Positions 1-11,965 of a stretch of 64,000 nt of DNA are shown in pieces. The position numbers and the translations under genes were made by a program. Each line of letters opens with the position of its first letter. The stretch's first letter is position 1. The DNA is taken from positions 7,109,917 to 7,173,916 of the forward strand of contig NC_026501.1 in NCBI RefSeq assembly GCF_000182925.2, given 5' to 3'. Below the pieces are notes generated by a model. That model ran no database searches and had not been told where the DNA came from. It saw only the letters and a program-made list of their open reading frames with translations. The stretch comes from Neurospora crassa OR74A (Eukaryota > Ascomycota > Sordariomycetes > Sordariales > Sordariaceae).

Positions 1-3000
1 GCGCCAAATGCCAATCATAGGAACTTCATAGCGCCTCATCACAGCTCACCCTAACTGCTTCCGTGACAGAGTCCAGCTCGCTGTGTGGACATGAATCGTG
101 TGAGGGGACATCTGAGTGAACTTTGCCCGCCCGAGGAAAACAACTTGTATTGGCGACGCTTTCGCGGGGCGTTCTCGGACTTTCTTCCGCTTGATGGTGG
201 TCTACTGTAAGTTACAAACGGGGACAGGGGCACCGCGGAGAAAATCCTGCTCCATGTCCATCCCCCCCCTGCATGAGTATAATCACAGGCTAGATTATCA
301 TCATCATTAACCCCATCGACAGGACAAGACGTTAAAGATTTGTTTGTCAGACTCGGCGCAGCACCAACCTATCAGCCACAAGTGACCGGAGTCCATGGCC
401 TTGTTTTCAGATCCTTCCATGGCCTTCTACCGACGCGTTGCCCTATGTATTCACAAGGGGAACCGCCAATGGACTTTAAGGTATCTTACCATCGATCAGA
501 CCGATCGGTCGGGAAGCTTTATCGCGACAACGCCGACACGTGGGGCTATATGTAACAGAGGCTTTGCTCCTTACGCACCAAAATTCGTACGTTTTTCCAC
601 CACTGTCTCACATCAACATCAGTTTCTCCTTACCGCCGATCATAGGTAACATTGCCACCAATTTCCATACTATGTACACTATGTATGTACTACGCGGAGC
701 ATTCGGGACGAATCCTGAATGTTCTTACGCTTCTTGAATCTTCTGCGGGAAAGCTCGTTAGCTTGATACTTACCTTGCAGAGGGCTCCTCGACACTTTTT
801 TTTGCGGTGTCAACAGCATCTGATTCTTTATTGCTCACCACGAATAGATTCAAGCTTTGCTGTATGTACCTAGACAAGTGGAGAGAAACGATCAGTTGTT
901 GTTCTTACCTTGGCCTTGGCCTGGTTTGGGCTAACAGGAGGGTTGAATTCCCTGTTCTCTTCCTTGTCCGCAGACATTGTATTTTACCCCAATGTTCAGC
1001 AATCCTCAGCACGAGCAATTACGATAGGTGAGAGACAGGCAAAGAAGACGCAATTTATCGATAACTGGCGAGTGCCGGGCATCAGGGGAGATACGGTGCG
1101 ATTTTGGAAAGCATTGTGGGCCGAGTTGTGCCAGCAAACACCGAACACATCTTCCTAGCTCGATCTGACATGCACCACGAATATCGACATCGCACATCAA
1201 CATCTCGAGTGCTCGGAAAGACCCGAGCAGTTCACCACTCGCTTTCATTTTACGTCACCACACACGTGTACGTGAGATCTTACCTACAGGCTGTTCAAGC
1301 CCCTGAGGATCTTCTGGGATCCCTGAGAGAGAGACGTGCAAGCTTTCCTGTGGCTTGTTAACGTTCAGCAATAATGAGGCTACTGAAGCCACTATGTCTT
1401 GGCGGGCCCACTGGGAAGCGCGGTGTAGCTTGGGCGAATCACATGGTGGTCCCAACGTCAGTTGTTGTTGAAGTCTGAAACACCTCCTTAACTGTCATCT
1501 GTCGACGATTGTTAACATCAATCGCGCCAAGCACCGGTGTCGGGAGAGGTTGCTCCCGAGACATCGGAGACGAACACCTTTTAAAGCGTCCAGGTGTGGG
1601 TTCAAACGAAACACAGTCCACACACGACGACTGTCGTCTGGTGAGCCTATGTGTGGTAGTCTTTTCTTGGAACCACCTGGCGTCCAATGGGTATGGATAC
1701 CAAACTGGGAAAATTCGGTTACCGCTTCGGGGGTGCGGCCGTCAGAATCTGTCGAGATCTATCCTGTCCCTGCTGCACGGATGACAGATGTGCAGGCCCG
1801 CTCTTGAACCCTGAATCTAAAAATTGACAGCCCTACCTACTTCGGGTTTACGCTCCGGGGATGAGACATATCAGTCCTACCTATCCCGGTCTCAATAGCG
1901 GGCTCAGACTGGACACTGAAGGACTGGACATCGGAGGCCAAGTGGACTGGGTACACCTATAATGAGCTCCGTATTACCTACTTACTACCTCTACTCGAGT
2001 ATATCGCGCAAGTTCACGGCGATTCCACTGACGTGTGACCAACGGACCGGCTACATACTTGGAACGACGTAGGGTTTGGTGGCAGCTCTTCCCCTCTACC
2101 GGAGCGGTCTGTGAACTCTTACGATGGCATCGTACGATGGAGAATCGTCAGGAAAATGTGGCCGGCTGCCTAGAGGTAGGCAGGCATTCTATATCCCCCT
2201 TTTCGGGAGAAGTGTTGACAACCTGCTGGTTTGTATGGAGGCATACAAACAAATGCTTGACGATTTGTGTGTTGATATTTGCGGTGTTTCAGATTAGACC
2301 GCCACAGCCAAAGTCATGGGGTACTCCATTTTGGGGACAGTGGAGCCGAAGGTTGAGACTCCCGCCTTGAATGACCGGAATAACACGTCCACGGAATAAA
2401 AGAATTCTTGTGGCGATTGAGCGAGATTTTCGGTCCGGTTCATATCCTTTTCTCAGCTTCATGTCCGAGTTCAGAGCTACCTCTCTATCTTAGCGCCGAC
2501 ATGTCTCGTTCTGGTTCTATATCTGTCAGGATGAGGAAGCTTGTAAGACAACAAATGTAGATATGATGCTCCATCTCAAATCGAATGATGGGACAGGTCG
2601 TCATCAAATGATCTACAAGCGTTTGATACAAAACCCTTGCACAGGAAGGCTAACACAAGTGAGTGTCTCTCGGGGTAGAGGTAGGCAAGGTATATTCAGG
2701 CGAGAGCTGGACACATGAAAGGGTTAGGGTTAAGTCGCAGGCACAAGTCGGTTCATATCCTGGGATGGATTCCGCGCACACCAGGTCCAACCTGTACGTA
2801 CCCCGAATCCTATATATAAGGCTCCTAGTTCTCACGCGTAATGCTCATTCACTCAAATACCCGCAAGGGTATCTTGTCTTATACTCCATTCGGCGGGGGT
2901 CGAGTGCCATTGACTACCTAGCGCCTGCTGTCCCAAAGAGTACCCGCCGACTTATAAGACTCGGCGCTGGCATCGCGAAGAACGATGGAAAATGAACAGA

Positions 3001-4149
3001 ATCTGCACACTATAATGTTGAAGCAAACTAAGTCAGTGCCTTCATTTGGGTACCTGTAGACAACGATTTGAGCTCGAACAGCGGACAGAATTCCCCTGCT
3101 TAGGCGACATGGTCGACGGGATGTAGTGTCCGTCATGGAACTGAGCGAACACGGTGAAGGACTGGAGACATGTGAAAAAAGGAAGCGCCTCTCAATTTCA
3201 GCCCCGGCGATTGGTCCACAACTGCTATCTGGATCCTGTTGGGGTAAAAGCTTTCTCCAAAAAGCGCGGGGAAAGAGCAGCTCGCAATCTGGGTGGATGT
3301 ACATCAGATGCATTATTGAAGAACGCCATCGATGCGAGACGCGGATTTGCGAAACCGATCAAGCGAGACATTACGAAAAAAAGAAAGAAAAACATAAACA
3401 CACAAAAGAAAAAAGCTACAAGGGCTCTATCCAATACCAGGACACAAAGTTGCTTTTCGGATGCTATGCGGCTGAATGATCGGCTTTGTGTCTCTCGACA
3501 GATGTGAGACCAGCCGGAGAAAAGTGAGAGAGGGTTCGGCCGACATTTCTCGACAGTAGCAAAACCCCCGAGGGGGCACGGCGGGCGCGATATCGTAATG
3601 TAGCAATGTCGCAATCTGGGCGAACTTTTGGCGCCCTCGGAACCCCACCGATTTGAACTGTGATTTGAGAATATTCCACCCTCATTGGGCAATATGTCTC
3701 TCTGTGACCGGCGTTACACAACCAAAAATCCAGCGATGGCTCGCCCCGTCTCTCTCAAGACCAAACAGCCAAAGTTTCCCGCCTGCCGGAGGAGACCAAC
3801 GACTTGAAAGGGAATAGCGACAGAGTTTCCCTCCGACGGCTGCTTCCTTCCCTTCATGGATGTACCTAGTGGTGGGTCATTCTAGAACTTCCGATCTAGT
3901 TGCAACGTCAACTGAAGCATTTGCAAGCAATTGCAAATCATGGTCACCTCAAAGACTCGAACGCTTCCAATGCGATAGTGTTTTTTTTTTCTCTTCCTTT
4001 TCTTCTTCTTCTTTTTTTTTTTTTGTGTGTGTTATTAGGACCCTTGATTGCTCTAATACCTAGCTCTACCTACCTACCTAATGACACCACGTTCCTAGGT
4101 AGCTGTATCTCTATCTCGCTCACTGGGCTTACGGGGTAGGTAGCTGGCC
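1..4149. other. gene-poor region, no supported gene
   Basis: Open frames here are all short, overlap on both strands and match no family I recognise. Visible items are an isolated TATATATAAGG box near 2811, a two-unit TTAGGG-like stretch near 2721, one TACCTCTA copy (1986) and one TAGAGGTA copy (2171), and pyrimidine runs at about 3980-4025 just before the first gene. The last few hundred bases probably contain the promoter and leader of the MFS gene that starts at 4150. Confidence 0.6.
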
Positions 4150-5928
4150 ATGATATCGTCTAGCATCCCTGCCATCGAGGGCAGAGCGCCATCTCAACCC
4201 CAACCGCAATCCGATTCCAGACTGAGGAACTCCTATTCGCCTGATATTGGCAATTCGAATACTTCGAAACCAAAGAGTATAGGTAGCCGAAGCACGAAGC
4301 AACCAGGAATCGATACCCGCGTTGAAGACGAAGTTGAGAATGTCAATTTGCGCCAAGATGATTTCCCTGACTCCCACTTCACCGGCTTCTCAGATGCCCA
4401 GGAACGGCGTATCCGCCGGAAGGTAGATTTTCGCCTTTGCACCATCGCAGGAATCCTATGCAGCCTCAACCTCCTCGACAGCAATGTTCTCTCGAGCGCC
4501 GCAGTCACATCGATGCTATCGGATTTGGGACTTGACCAGGGCAATCGCTTTTCCGTCTCCATCTTCATCTTCACCGTAGCGAGCATTATCTTCCAGCTTC
4601 CTTCCACCATTGCCGTGCGCACTTTCGGTCCCCGTATCTGGTTCAGCTTGGTAACCTTCTCCTTTGGCATCATCACCCTCTCGACCGGATTCGTCAAGGA
4701 CTGGAAGCAGATGATCGTCCTCCGCGTCCTTCTCGGCGCCACAACTTCGAGCATCTACCCCGGCCTCTCCTACCTTATCAGCTGTTGGTATCCACGTCGC
4801 GAACAGCAAGTCCGTTTTGCTTTCATGCAGAGTGGCGAGGTCATCATTCTTGCCACTGGAAGCCTGGTCAACTATGGCCTCCAGCAGCGTAACGGCGGCG
4901 CAGGCCTGGAGGGATGGCGATGGATGTTCATTGTGCAAGGCCTGTGCACATGCGTGCTCGGCATCGCGACGTACTGGTGGATCGTTGACTTCCCGGAGAA
5001 CTCACACAAGAGCTTCTGGTTCCTGACGCCGGAAGAAGCTGACATCGCCTCGCGCCGTATTGAAAAAGATCGTGGGGATCTCATTGCCCAAAAGCTCAGC
5101 TTGAGGGCAGTTGTTGTTCATGCCAAGGACTTCAAAATCTGGGTGTTTGCCTGCCTCTTCTTCATGCAGAACGTCGTCTCGACAGCTCTGGCGTACTTTG
5201 TCCCCATTATCTTGGAGAATGGCCTAGGCTATTCGCCCAACCAGGCAATCATTCTCTCGGCTCCGCCTTACTACTATGCAGTCGTCCCGGTCATCTTGTC
5301 GTCCTTGGTTGCTGATCGGTTCCGGATCAGGGGCCCGATTATCACCTTCAATGCCCTTTGCATGATAACGGGCTTTGCTATCCTTGGGTTTGCCGAGAAT
5401 TCCAGGGCTCGCTACTTTGGAGTGTTCCTCGCCACGGGAGCATACGTAGCTAACTGGGCAGCTTTGACTGCCTACCAGGCCAACAATGTGGTCGGGTAAG
5501 TTTGCACCCCATCGTATTGGATTTGTTGCTAGGCGCTTTGCTGACCCTGTCTTAGACAATGGAAGCGAGTGTTTACCGCTGCCGTGTGCACCATGTTTAA
5601 CGGTGCTGGCGGTATTGCTGGCAGCTACATTGTCCGCAATGTCGAAGCTCCGAGATATACTACTGCTGTCTGGGTGTCGATAGGGTAAAAATTCTGCTCA
5701 TCGCTTTTTGCTGCTGCCTGAACTGACCGCTAGAGATACCTTTAGGTCTCACATCTTGATGATCTCACTCGTTGGTACTCTTACGATATACTTCTACTTC
5801 CGGAACAACCGGGCTGCGCGCACGAATGGAGCCGTTGAAAGAACCGTAAGCCGGTAGTGTGGTCTCTGCAGTGACTGTGCGTGAAGCTAATCTGGACTTT
5901 TCAGGCCGGATTCCGGTACACATACTAG
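4150..5928 (+). CDS. MFS anion/amide permease, DAL5 (allantoate permease)-like
   Basis: Spliced exons 4150-5495, 5556-5684, 5746-5845 and 5905-5928 give 532 residues. All junctions are GT...AG and the frame is kept throughout. The protein starts with a polar tail of about 90 residues, then has about twelve hydrophobic segments. A cytosolic block with RRIEKDRGD sits between the two halves, and the charged YPRREQQVRFAF stretch after the fourth segment is typical of the anion:cation symporter branch of MFS. The end, GFRYTY, resembles the conserved end of fungal DAL5-like permeases and supports the last 24-base exon. Family members take up organic anions such as allantoate, ureidosuccinate, vitamins or small peptides at the plasma membrane; the substrate here cannot be read. 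Without the last intron the frame stops at a TAG just after the third exon, a less likely ending. Confidence 0.88.
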
Positions 5929-6474
5929 TTTTTTCTTGGTGATCTATATACACTCCTCCGATATACCCATTTGCCGATCATATTCCCCCGAATATTATGT
6001 GTTCAGATGATGTTCTGAATACAATCGTTAGTTTTTTTTTAATCATTTGACCTACCTCTAGAGATACTTTTCGAAGACAAGGAACCTGGGCATCTACTCC
6101 GTGTGCACCTTCCTTACACGGTATTTGTTCCTCAATGTAACAGAGCTTTAGATCTCCCTTTATTCACCTTGCCCTTTTATAATACCCTCAAGGTTCACGA
6201 CAACACAACGCCGCTTGACCACAGGCCATGCTCTGTTAAAGCAAGTAGTCCATTCAACTACTTTCAGGTTCTAGGTTCTTTCATCATTAGCACTAGCGAC
6301 TGAGCTTTTCAACGTAAGTGTGGTTTTGAAAAGCGAGATGGATGTCTTGTCAATCCCTCAGTATTACGCATCTGCCCGTGCATGTACAGCCAGAGTAACT
6401 GGGATCAAAGACGGAGTAATATACGCTCAATTCATAGAGCGGACTCTGAAAGCAACTCAAACGTCTAGTCTTAA

Positions 6475-6495
6475 TACCTCTACTCTATAGAGGTA
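6475..6495. repeat. perfect inverted repeat, TACCTCTA arms
   Basis: The 8-base arm TACCTCTA (6475-6482) is followed by a five-base loop and the exact complement TAGAGGTA (6488-6495). The arm word is the one dispersed through the non-coding DNA of this window. It lies immediately beside the 3' side of the ADH remnant. Confidence 0.85.
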
Positions 6496-6496
6496 A

Positions 6497-6742
6497 CTAA
6501 CAAGTGCCCACCCAGGGATACTTCGGCTTGCCCGCCTTCATCAGCTCCAACGCCGTGTCCGCCTCTTTCAGCGGAAACTTCTTAACGAAGCACTTGATCC
6601 TATACGACTTGGCAAACTGGATCGCCTCCTCTGCATCCAGCGTTCTTCACAACAGCCGCCCATGCACCATCAACTGCTGGAACATCAACACCGTCGTTTC
6701 AATATGTCTCCACCGGCCCCGCGCAAAAATCTTGGGCTGTAG
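6497..6742 (-). pseudogene. decayed C-terminal piece of a zinc-type (MDR) alcohol dehydrogenase
   Basis: Read on the - strand, one frame gives a stretch containing LDAEEAIQFAKSY, then IKCFVKKFPLKEADTALEL and a final MKAGKPKYPW before a stop. This order (an EEAIxFA helix, a short strand, FPLxxAxxALxxMxxGKxxx) is the usual C-terminus of fungal zinc-containing alcohol dehydrogenases. The frame has an internal stop upstream of LDAEE, no Met-started full domain, and no recognisable GroES-like N-terminal half in the flanking DNA. I therefore read it as a relic rather than a working gene. Family identity comes from the pattern alone; a chance match is possible but unlikely over about 40 residues. 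Confidence 0.5.
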
Positions 6743-7634
6743 TACCTAGTAACATCATGGGGAGCAGCTGCCATTGTACTTGTACCTTTCTCAACACAAG
6801 ATATATCCTGAATGTTCGAAGAACTTAAAACTAATAGCTTAATCACTGCAAAGAATATGCAATGGTGATTTTTCGTGTCAGGCTATCTTTTGCGTTTATG
6901 CATTTCGAGTGTCCCATAGGGTATTCGGACGTTTGTTAAACGATTGAGATGGAAGGATGGTCCCGAGACTCCAAGTCACACCCCGGATTTACAGAGGATC
7001 TGCCCCACAATCGATCGCTATTGGCCCAACCGCACCGGAGTTAACAGCTGCTATAAATCAGTCGCGGTTCGTTGCAACGTTGAATGAAGGAACATAGGTA
7101 CCTACCTACCAGAAAACCGCAGGTGTCTTTCACTGCCTTGCTTGCTGTATGTGATATCGTCGAAAATTGTAAGGTGAGAGCATTTTGCTCCCCTAAAAAT
7201 GATTCAGAATGAAGGGCTTGATCTCTCCTGTGCTCTGAGACATGGATGGTGGGGCGTACCTCCTCTTTTGGCCCCACAAATCGGTGGGCTTGGAACAACG
7301 CATGCACAGCGAAGAGGAAATGTGCTAAAATGACAGTGCCAGACAGCGCCTCGGCGAAGGTGATAGGCCCCCGCGGCAGGGAGTCATGCGGCGGTCCAGG
7401 CACAAGGACAGCAAACACTGTCTGTTTAAAGCGGAGTGACCTCATCGCAACCAACGACGCGCACTCCACATTTGACATCTCAAATCCTTCCGCTTTGGGT
7501 TTTACAACCTAAACTCAACAAGTCCAACCACCCAACATCACCCAACTGCTGCATCTGCTTTCATTGCCTTTACGGGCGCTACTTCAACTATCCTGTGCAA
7601 GGACTGGTAACGACAAAGGAGACAGCTTGCAGTC

Positions 7635-9350
7635 ATGAAGACGCAAGAACCACCCGATAGCAACCGGCCGGCGCAGGCGTGCCAGGTCGACATCCCAGAG
7701 CAGCCGGACTCTGCTGTCCAGGAAACCTCGTTTGCGGCTGATGCCTACGACGCATCCTCCGACCTCCAGGTTCTCGACCACGAACCGATCCCGGACGAAG
7801 AGTGGCATGCCCAGAACGGACAATCATCTGCTCTTGAGTCCCAATCCAATCATCAGCATGGCACCTACGGTTATGGCTCCTTCCCCCACACGCTCAGGAC
7901 CGGCCATGATGGCCATCACAAGTCCACCGCCCGCGCCCTTGCGCCCGACCTCCTGCGAGGATTTTTGATGGTCCTCATGGCTCTCGATCACAACTCTATG
8001 GTCCTGCAATCATGGGACCATGGGACTGCCGCTCCTCAGGACGAAACTGGCGCTTCTCAGGGCGAAAACGACTCGATCCCCGTTCACGAGTGGAATCGCC
8101 CGATTGCTCACCATATTCGGGTACTGACCCATCTATGCGCCCCGGGCTTTACGTTCCTTCTCGGTATGGGTATCGTCTACTTTGGTCGGTCTCGAACCAA
8201 CCTAGGCTGGTCCACAACTCGCATGGCCTGGCATTTCTTCACGAGAGCAGTCGTCTTGACCCTGGTCATGATCGTCATGAGCCTGGGCATCACCTTGGGA
8301 GATACCTGGTTCCTCAATATCGTCTTGTTTGCCTTGGCTGTCGACTATCTCCTCTCGGGATTAATCTGGCTTGTGACCGCCAAGACGGAGAAGATGCTCG
8401 CCTTCATCATCCTCAAGGTGCTCCCGGAGAAAAAGGAAGACGATGCCACCGAACCGCTGCTGGCTAACCGCCGAGGGGTAGAGGATATCGCCCCCGACAG
8501 GGCCATCATTCGTGCCGCCGACATCTCCTGGCACATCCACAACGTGGTGCTCTCAGCTCTCGCAGTCGTGACCATTTGGTGGAACATCTGGCTCAGTCCC
8601 ACCAACGGCCACTGCGGCGTCGAACCCGTGCAAAAGCTCCCCGACACCATCTTGGCTCGCATCTGGTTCTACCGGGTCTTTGATACAGAGTGGCGCATCA
8701 TTTCCGTCTTCCCCCCACTGGCCTGGATTTCATTCGCCATCCTCGGTCTCGTAGCCGGCCGCATCATCCTCGCCCGCTCGTGGAGCACCAAGGCCATCGC
8801 CATTGGCAACCTCCTCGCCAGCATTGTCTTTACCATCGTCTTTGTAGGCACGCGCTTCCTCAACGCCGGAAACCTTTCTGAAGGGTGCCTCCATATGCCC
8901 GAGCACGAGAGGCCCGACGCCCCCGACAACCAGTACCTCGCCTCCTGGCGGTCCTTCATCTACCTGATCAAATACCCGCCTGACGTGGCCTTCTGGGCCT
9001 TTACCATGGCGGGCAACCTCTTTCTTTTTGCCTTTTTCAGCGTCATCCCCCCGCGTCTTGCTACCATCATCTTTGAACCCCTCTTGGTGTTTGGCACATC
9101 AGCCTTGTTTTTCTTTGTCGGCCATTTGACGCTGCAGTTTGCGCTGGCTAAACCCGTGAGGCACTGGTTTGGACATGTGCTTGCGCACCCGGATCCTTGG
9201 AACCCGGACCAACCGGCCGTGGGGGTAGATAACTTGTGGATATTCTTTGGATTTTGGCTTTTGGTGTTGGCTATACTGTATCCGCTTTGCAAGTGGTATG
9301 GCGCGTTTAAGAGGAGGAGAGGGTCGGACTCGATTTTCAGGTTCTTTTAG
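7635..9350 (+). CDS. DUF1624 / heparan-alpha-glucosaminide acetyltransferase-like membrane protein
   Basis: A single uninterrupted frame of 571 residues. Residues 1-95 are polar and probably disordered. At about 99-120 comes the family hallmark RxLAPDLLRGFLMVLMALDH, the first membrane helix of the DUF1624/HGSNAT catalytic domain. A further eight or so hydrophobic segments follow, with a charged loop around residues 250-300 (EKKEDDATEPLLANRRG). In animals the family moves an acetyl group from acetyl-CoA across the lysosomal membrane to glucosamine ends. Fungi have this domain as uncharacterised membrane proteins, so the acetyltransferase role is inference. The protein ends in a basic tail (KRRRGSDS). 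The start at 7635 is the first Met of the open frame and lies well before the first helix. Confidence 0.85.
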   Translation: MKTQEPPDSNRPAQACQVDIPEQPDSAVQETSFAADAYDASSDLQVLDHEPIPDEEWHAQNGQSSALESQSNHQHGTYGYGSFPHTLRTGHDGHHKSTARALAPDLLRGFLMVLMALDHNSMVLQSWDHGTAAPQDETGASQGENDSIPVHEWNRPIAHHIRVLTHLCAPGFTFLLGMGIVYFGRSRTNLGWSTTRMAWHFFTRAVVLTLVMIVMSLGITLGDTWFLNIVLFALAVDYLLSGLIWLVTAKTEKMLAFIILKVLPEKKEDDATEPLLANRRGVEDIAPDRAIIRAADISWHIHNVVLSALAVVTIWWNIWLSPTNGHCGVEPVQKLPDTILARIWFYRVFDTEWRIISVFPPLAWISFAILGLVAGRIILARSWSTKAIAIGNLLASIVFTIVFVGTRFLNAGNLSEGCLHMPEHERPDAPDNQYLASWRSFIYLIKYPPDVAFWAFTMAGNLFLFAFFSVIPPRLATIIFEPLLVFGTSALFFFVGHLTLQFALAKPVRHWFGHVLAHPDPWNPDQPAVGVDNLWIFFGFWLLVLAILYPLCKWYGAFKRRRGSDSIFRFF

Positions 9351-10008
9351 GTTGGTGAAGGGGTCGAAGGGTTCAATGTTGGGTGAATACATCTGGAGGT
9401 GGGTCTAGATCTGGTAGAAAATGTTGCACTACAGGTTTTCCTGTTTCCAGGGTCCGTCTCGTGCACGCCGCTTTAGTGAAGCTGGCTTTGTGCTCATTGG
9501 TTCCTTTTTGCTCTTTCTCGTGTCGGTTCTAACCAATTCAAATCATGCGATCTCGGGTCCGGACGTTTTCCAGGGCCGTTACGACTCGGTTACTTCTTTC
9601 GAACACCTACCTAGCATCGCGTACTAGGACGACAAGATGCTCACGATCGCCCCGAAGTAAATTTCCTCGAGGATCAGCGCCGTGTTGATGGCCTATGTAG
9701 GCTGGAGATCAACCTAGAGGTAGACTGGAGGTATCAAATATGTCATGTTTCGAATATCGATCTTCAACTCGGCAATTCACGACAGGAAAACCCATGAACC
9801 TCTGCAATAGGAGAGGCTATATTGCGGAGCTTGATGACTTGTTAGCAAGGGCCTGGCGTCAGCATTTAACAGGACTTATTTCGGTACCAATGAGAGATGG
9901 GCTTCAAAACTCTCGCTATCACTTCATCGACACTCGACCTGTTTGAACTTGGAAGTATGAGGTATGGAGGGGGCGTCTAATCACGCAGCAGTCGGGTAGA
10001 AAACCGGG

Positions 10009-10076
<68 letters not shown>

Positions 10077-10082
10077 AAAAAA
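10009..10082. repeat. poly-A tract, A66 then G then A7
   Basis: Sixty-six uninterrupted A residues (10009-10074), one G, then seven A. There is no upstream retroelement-like body or target-site duplication that I can see. It is either a mononucleotide microsatellite or the tail of a lost retroposed copy. Runs this long are prone to sequencing and assembly length errors. Confidence 0.9.
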
Positions 10083-11327
10083 GGCTTCAGCTCTTGCAAG
10101 CCAACTTTAGAGGGCCGTACCAAGCCAGATGTTGTTGCTCCTAGAGGTAGTTTCCCAATTCTAGGTTGTAAGCACTGCATTACACGACGCAAGCCTTACG
10201 ACACAAGATGAGTCCAAGTTCGATAGCTAGGTAACTACGAGGTACGTACAATAGGTAGAGGTAAGAATAATCCCTTGTGGATGTTCAGTTCCGGAAGGAG
10301 TATACCTAGCAACACCACTCGTTGCTGGCGCTTGTACTATCCTCGGGAGGTCATTGGACGCACGTTGAGAAGCTACCTCTACCTATTTTTGGTATCATGT
10401 TGTGTAGTAAGAAAACATATGGAAAGAAAGGTAAAATTTTACGTGTAAACATGGTAGTGGCAGCTGCTCTCTCACCGATGAGCTATGGGATGCTCCTGCA
10501 CTGCACGCTCAAACTTGAGGTCTCCGCTACTTAGAGGTATAGATTTTGGAAACCGGTGGTATAAACACTCCCGCAGTTTCTGGGTCACGACTTGTAGCGG
10601 AAAAAAAAATTGAAAAGATATTACGAACTACCTCTTCAACTACTAGGTACCAACAGTTCCGGCTCTTCTTCTCAGCATTTGGAGCCTTCCTTAATGTGTA
10701 ATAAGCGAGTGAAAATCGAGTCCGGAGCCCCGGAGCCGCTTGGCGCTCCCTGGAGGTACCTACTTCCTCCCGTAATGCTCCACTTGAAGCCGGTGCTCCA
10801 TTGACCTTCCCTAACAGGCCCGGTCTCGAGCGTTGTAACGAACGTTTATCTTCACGACAAATATTAAAGCTTACCTAGGTATCTTACAGGTAGATAGTGT
10901 AAAAGATAGGCCCCGGCCGACGGCCCACGTAGGCATTTAGGGTTGTAGACACCTGCCATGTGCATGTATCCAAGGTTTTGGGGTTCTAGATTGGTGATAT
11001 GACATGTTATAGTCGGATGGACGGGCCGTCGCGCCGGTGCTGTAAGGAGACTGGACGACGACTGGACGCTCTTGCGGCTTTTTGCGGGTTATAGGGGAGG
11101 AGTGGGTAAGAGGCGACGTTGATGAAATGGAGTGTTTCTAATAAAGAGCTACCTAGGTACAAAGCTCTATGCTATTAGGTATTGCTAGGCGATTTTATCC
11201 AAAGTATAGAAGGCGAGATACAGTGAAGAGCATTCTAGAAGCATGTTGTTGATAGAGTCTTACCTCCCATTAGAAAGGCTACCTAGACAAAAACAGGCGC
11301 CCGTAAAGAATAAAGAACTGGAACATA

Positions 11328-11347
11328 TACCTCTAAGCGTAGAGGTA
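11328..11347. repeat. perfect inverted repeat, TACCTCTA arms
   Basis: TACCTCTA at 11328-11335, a four-base loop (AGCG), then TAGAGGTA at 11340-11347. The arms are identical to the repeat at 6475-6495 but the loop differs, so the two are not simply copies of one longer sequence. Confidence 0.88.
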
Positions 11348-11950
11348 CACGTGATGCCAAAAAGCGGAACGATACCCAAAGTCGGATGTAGCACCCTACA
11401 CGCACCGAATTGCTACCCTTTTCCCCAGTCCCCACCTACCCCGTGAGCGCTGACTGGGGTAAAACTGAAGCTACTTGCCTTGCCTGCTTAGATACATGTA
11501 GGTATTCTCAAAACCATCAAGTGTACCCCGTCCATTCTTTACCGGTAATGGCACGCTACCGTTACACTTTTCTCCACGACGTTAGAATGTCTAGACCCGC
11601 AGGCAGGGCTCTGCCGTTAGACCGGACCCGAGTTTGAAGTGTTATATGTCATTTTTACTTCGACGTTTTGGTGGTTTGTTGACGTCTGGGTTTGATTCGT
11701 TATTGCGGTTTTGGCATGATTCTGGAGTGATAACAACAATGAAGTTCGCGTAGGATGTAGGAAAGATGTTGAAATAGCGGACTGGTAATAATGGATGGGT
11801 CAGGTTGAATGGAAGCCCAAAGCTACCTAGGCACCTAGAGGAACCCAACTACCTGTACGTTCGGTCATTCACAACATGTCAAACACGAGAGTAAGAAGAA
11901 AGACGTAATCGTAAATATAATAAAGACATTACATTTCATTAATACATTAT

Positions 11951-11965
11951 GCTTGCTTGCTTGCT
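11951..11965. repeat. (GCTT)n microsatellite
   Basis: Nearly four GCTT units in tandem, downstream of the sugar transporter gene on the - strand, within its likely 3' untranslated region or just beyond. Confidence 0.7.

Larger units (their letters stand above)
5929..7634. other. intergenic region with ADH remnant and hairpin
   Basis: This stretch holds the 3' end of the MFS gene, a TACCTCTA inverted repeat at 6475-6495, a decayed alcohol dehydrogenase fragment on the - strand (6497-6742) and the upstream region of the DUF1624 gene. A TATAAAT motif lies near 7051 but is about 580 bases before the next start codon, so its role is uncertain. Confidence 0.5.

Noticed and set aside
2721-2732. Telomere-like TTAGGG units
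   Set aside because: Only two units; too short to be an interstitial telomere tract and expected by chance.
3126-3692. Open frames of 117-155 residues on both strands before the first MFS gene
   Set aside because: They overlap in several frames, are Lys- or Phe-rich from local A/T runs, and have no domain.
9610-9700. A - strand stretch reading AINTALILEEIYFGAIVSIL, as if a membrane protein fragment
   Set aside because: Too short, ends in a stop and matches no family I can name.
9977-10192. Poly-Phe open frame
   Set aside because: It is simply the complement of the A66 tract.
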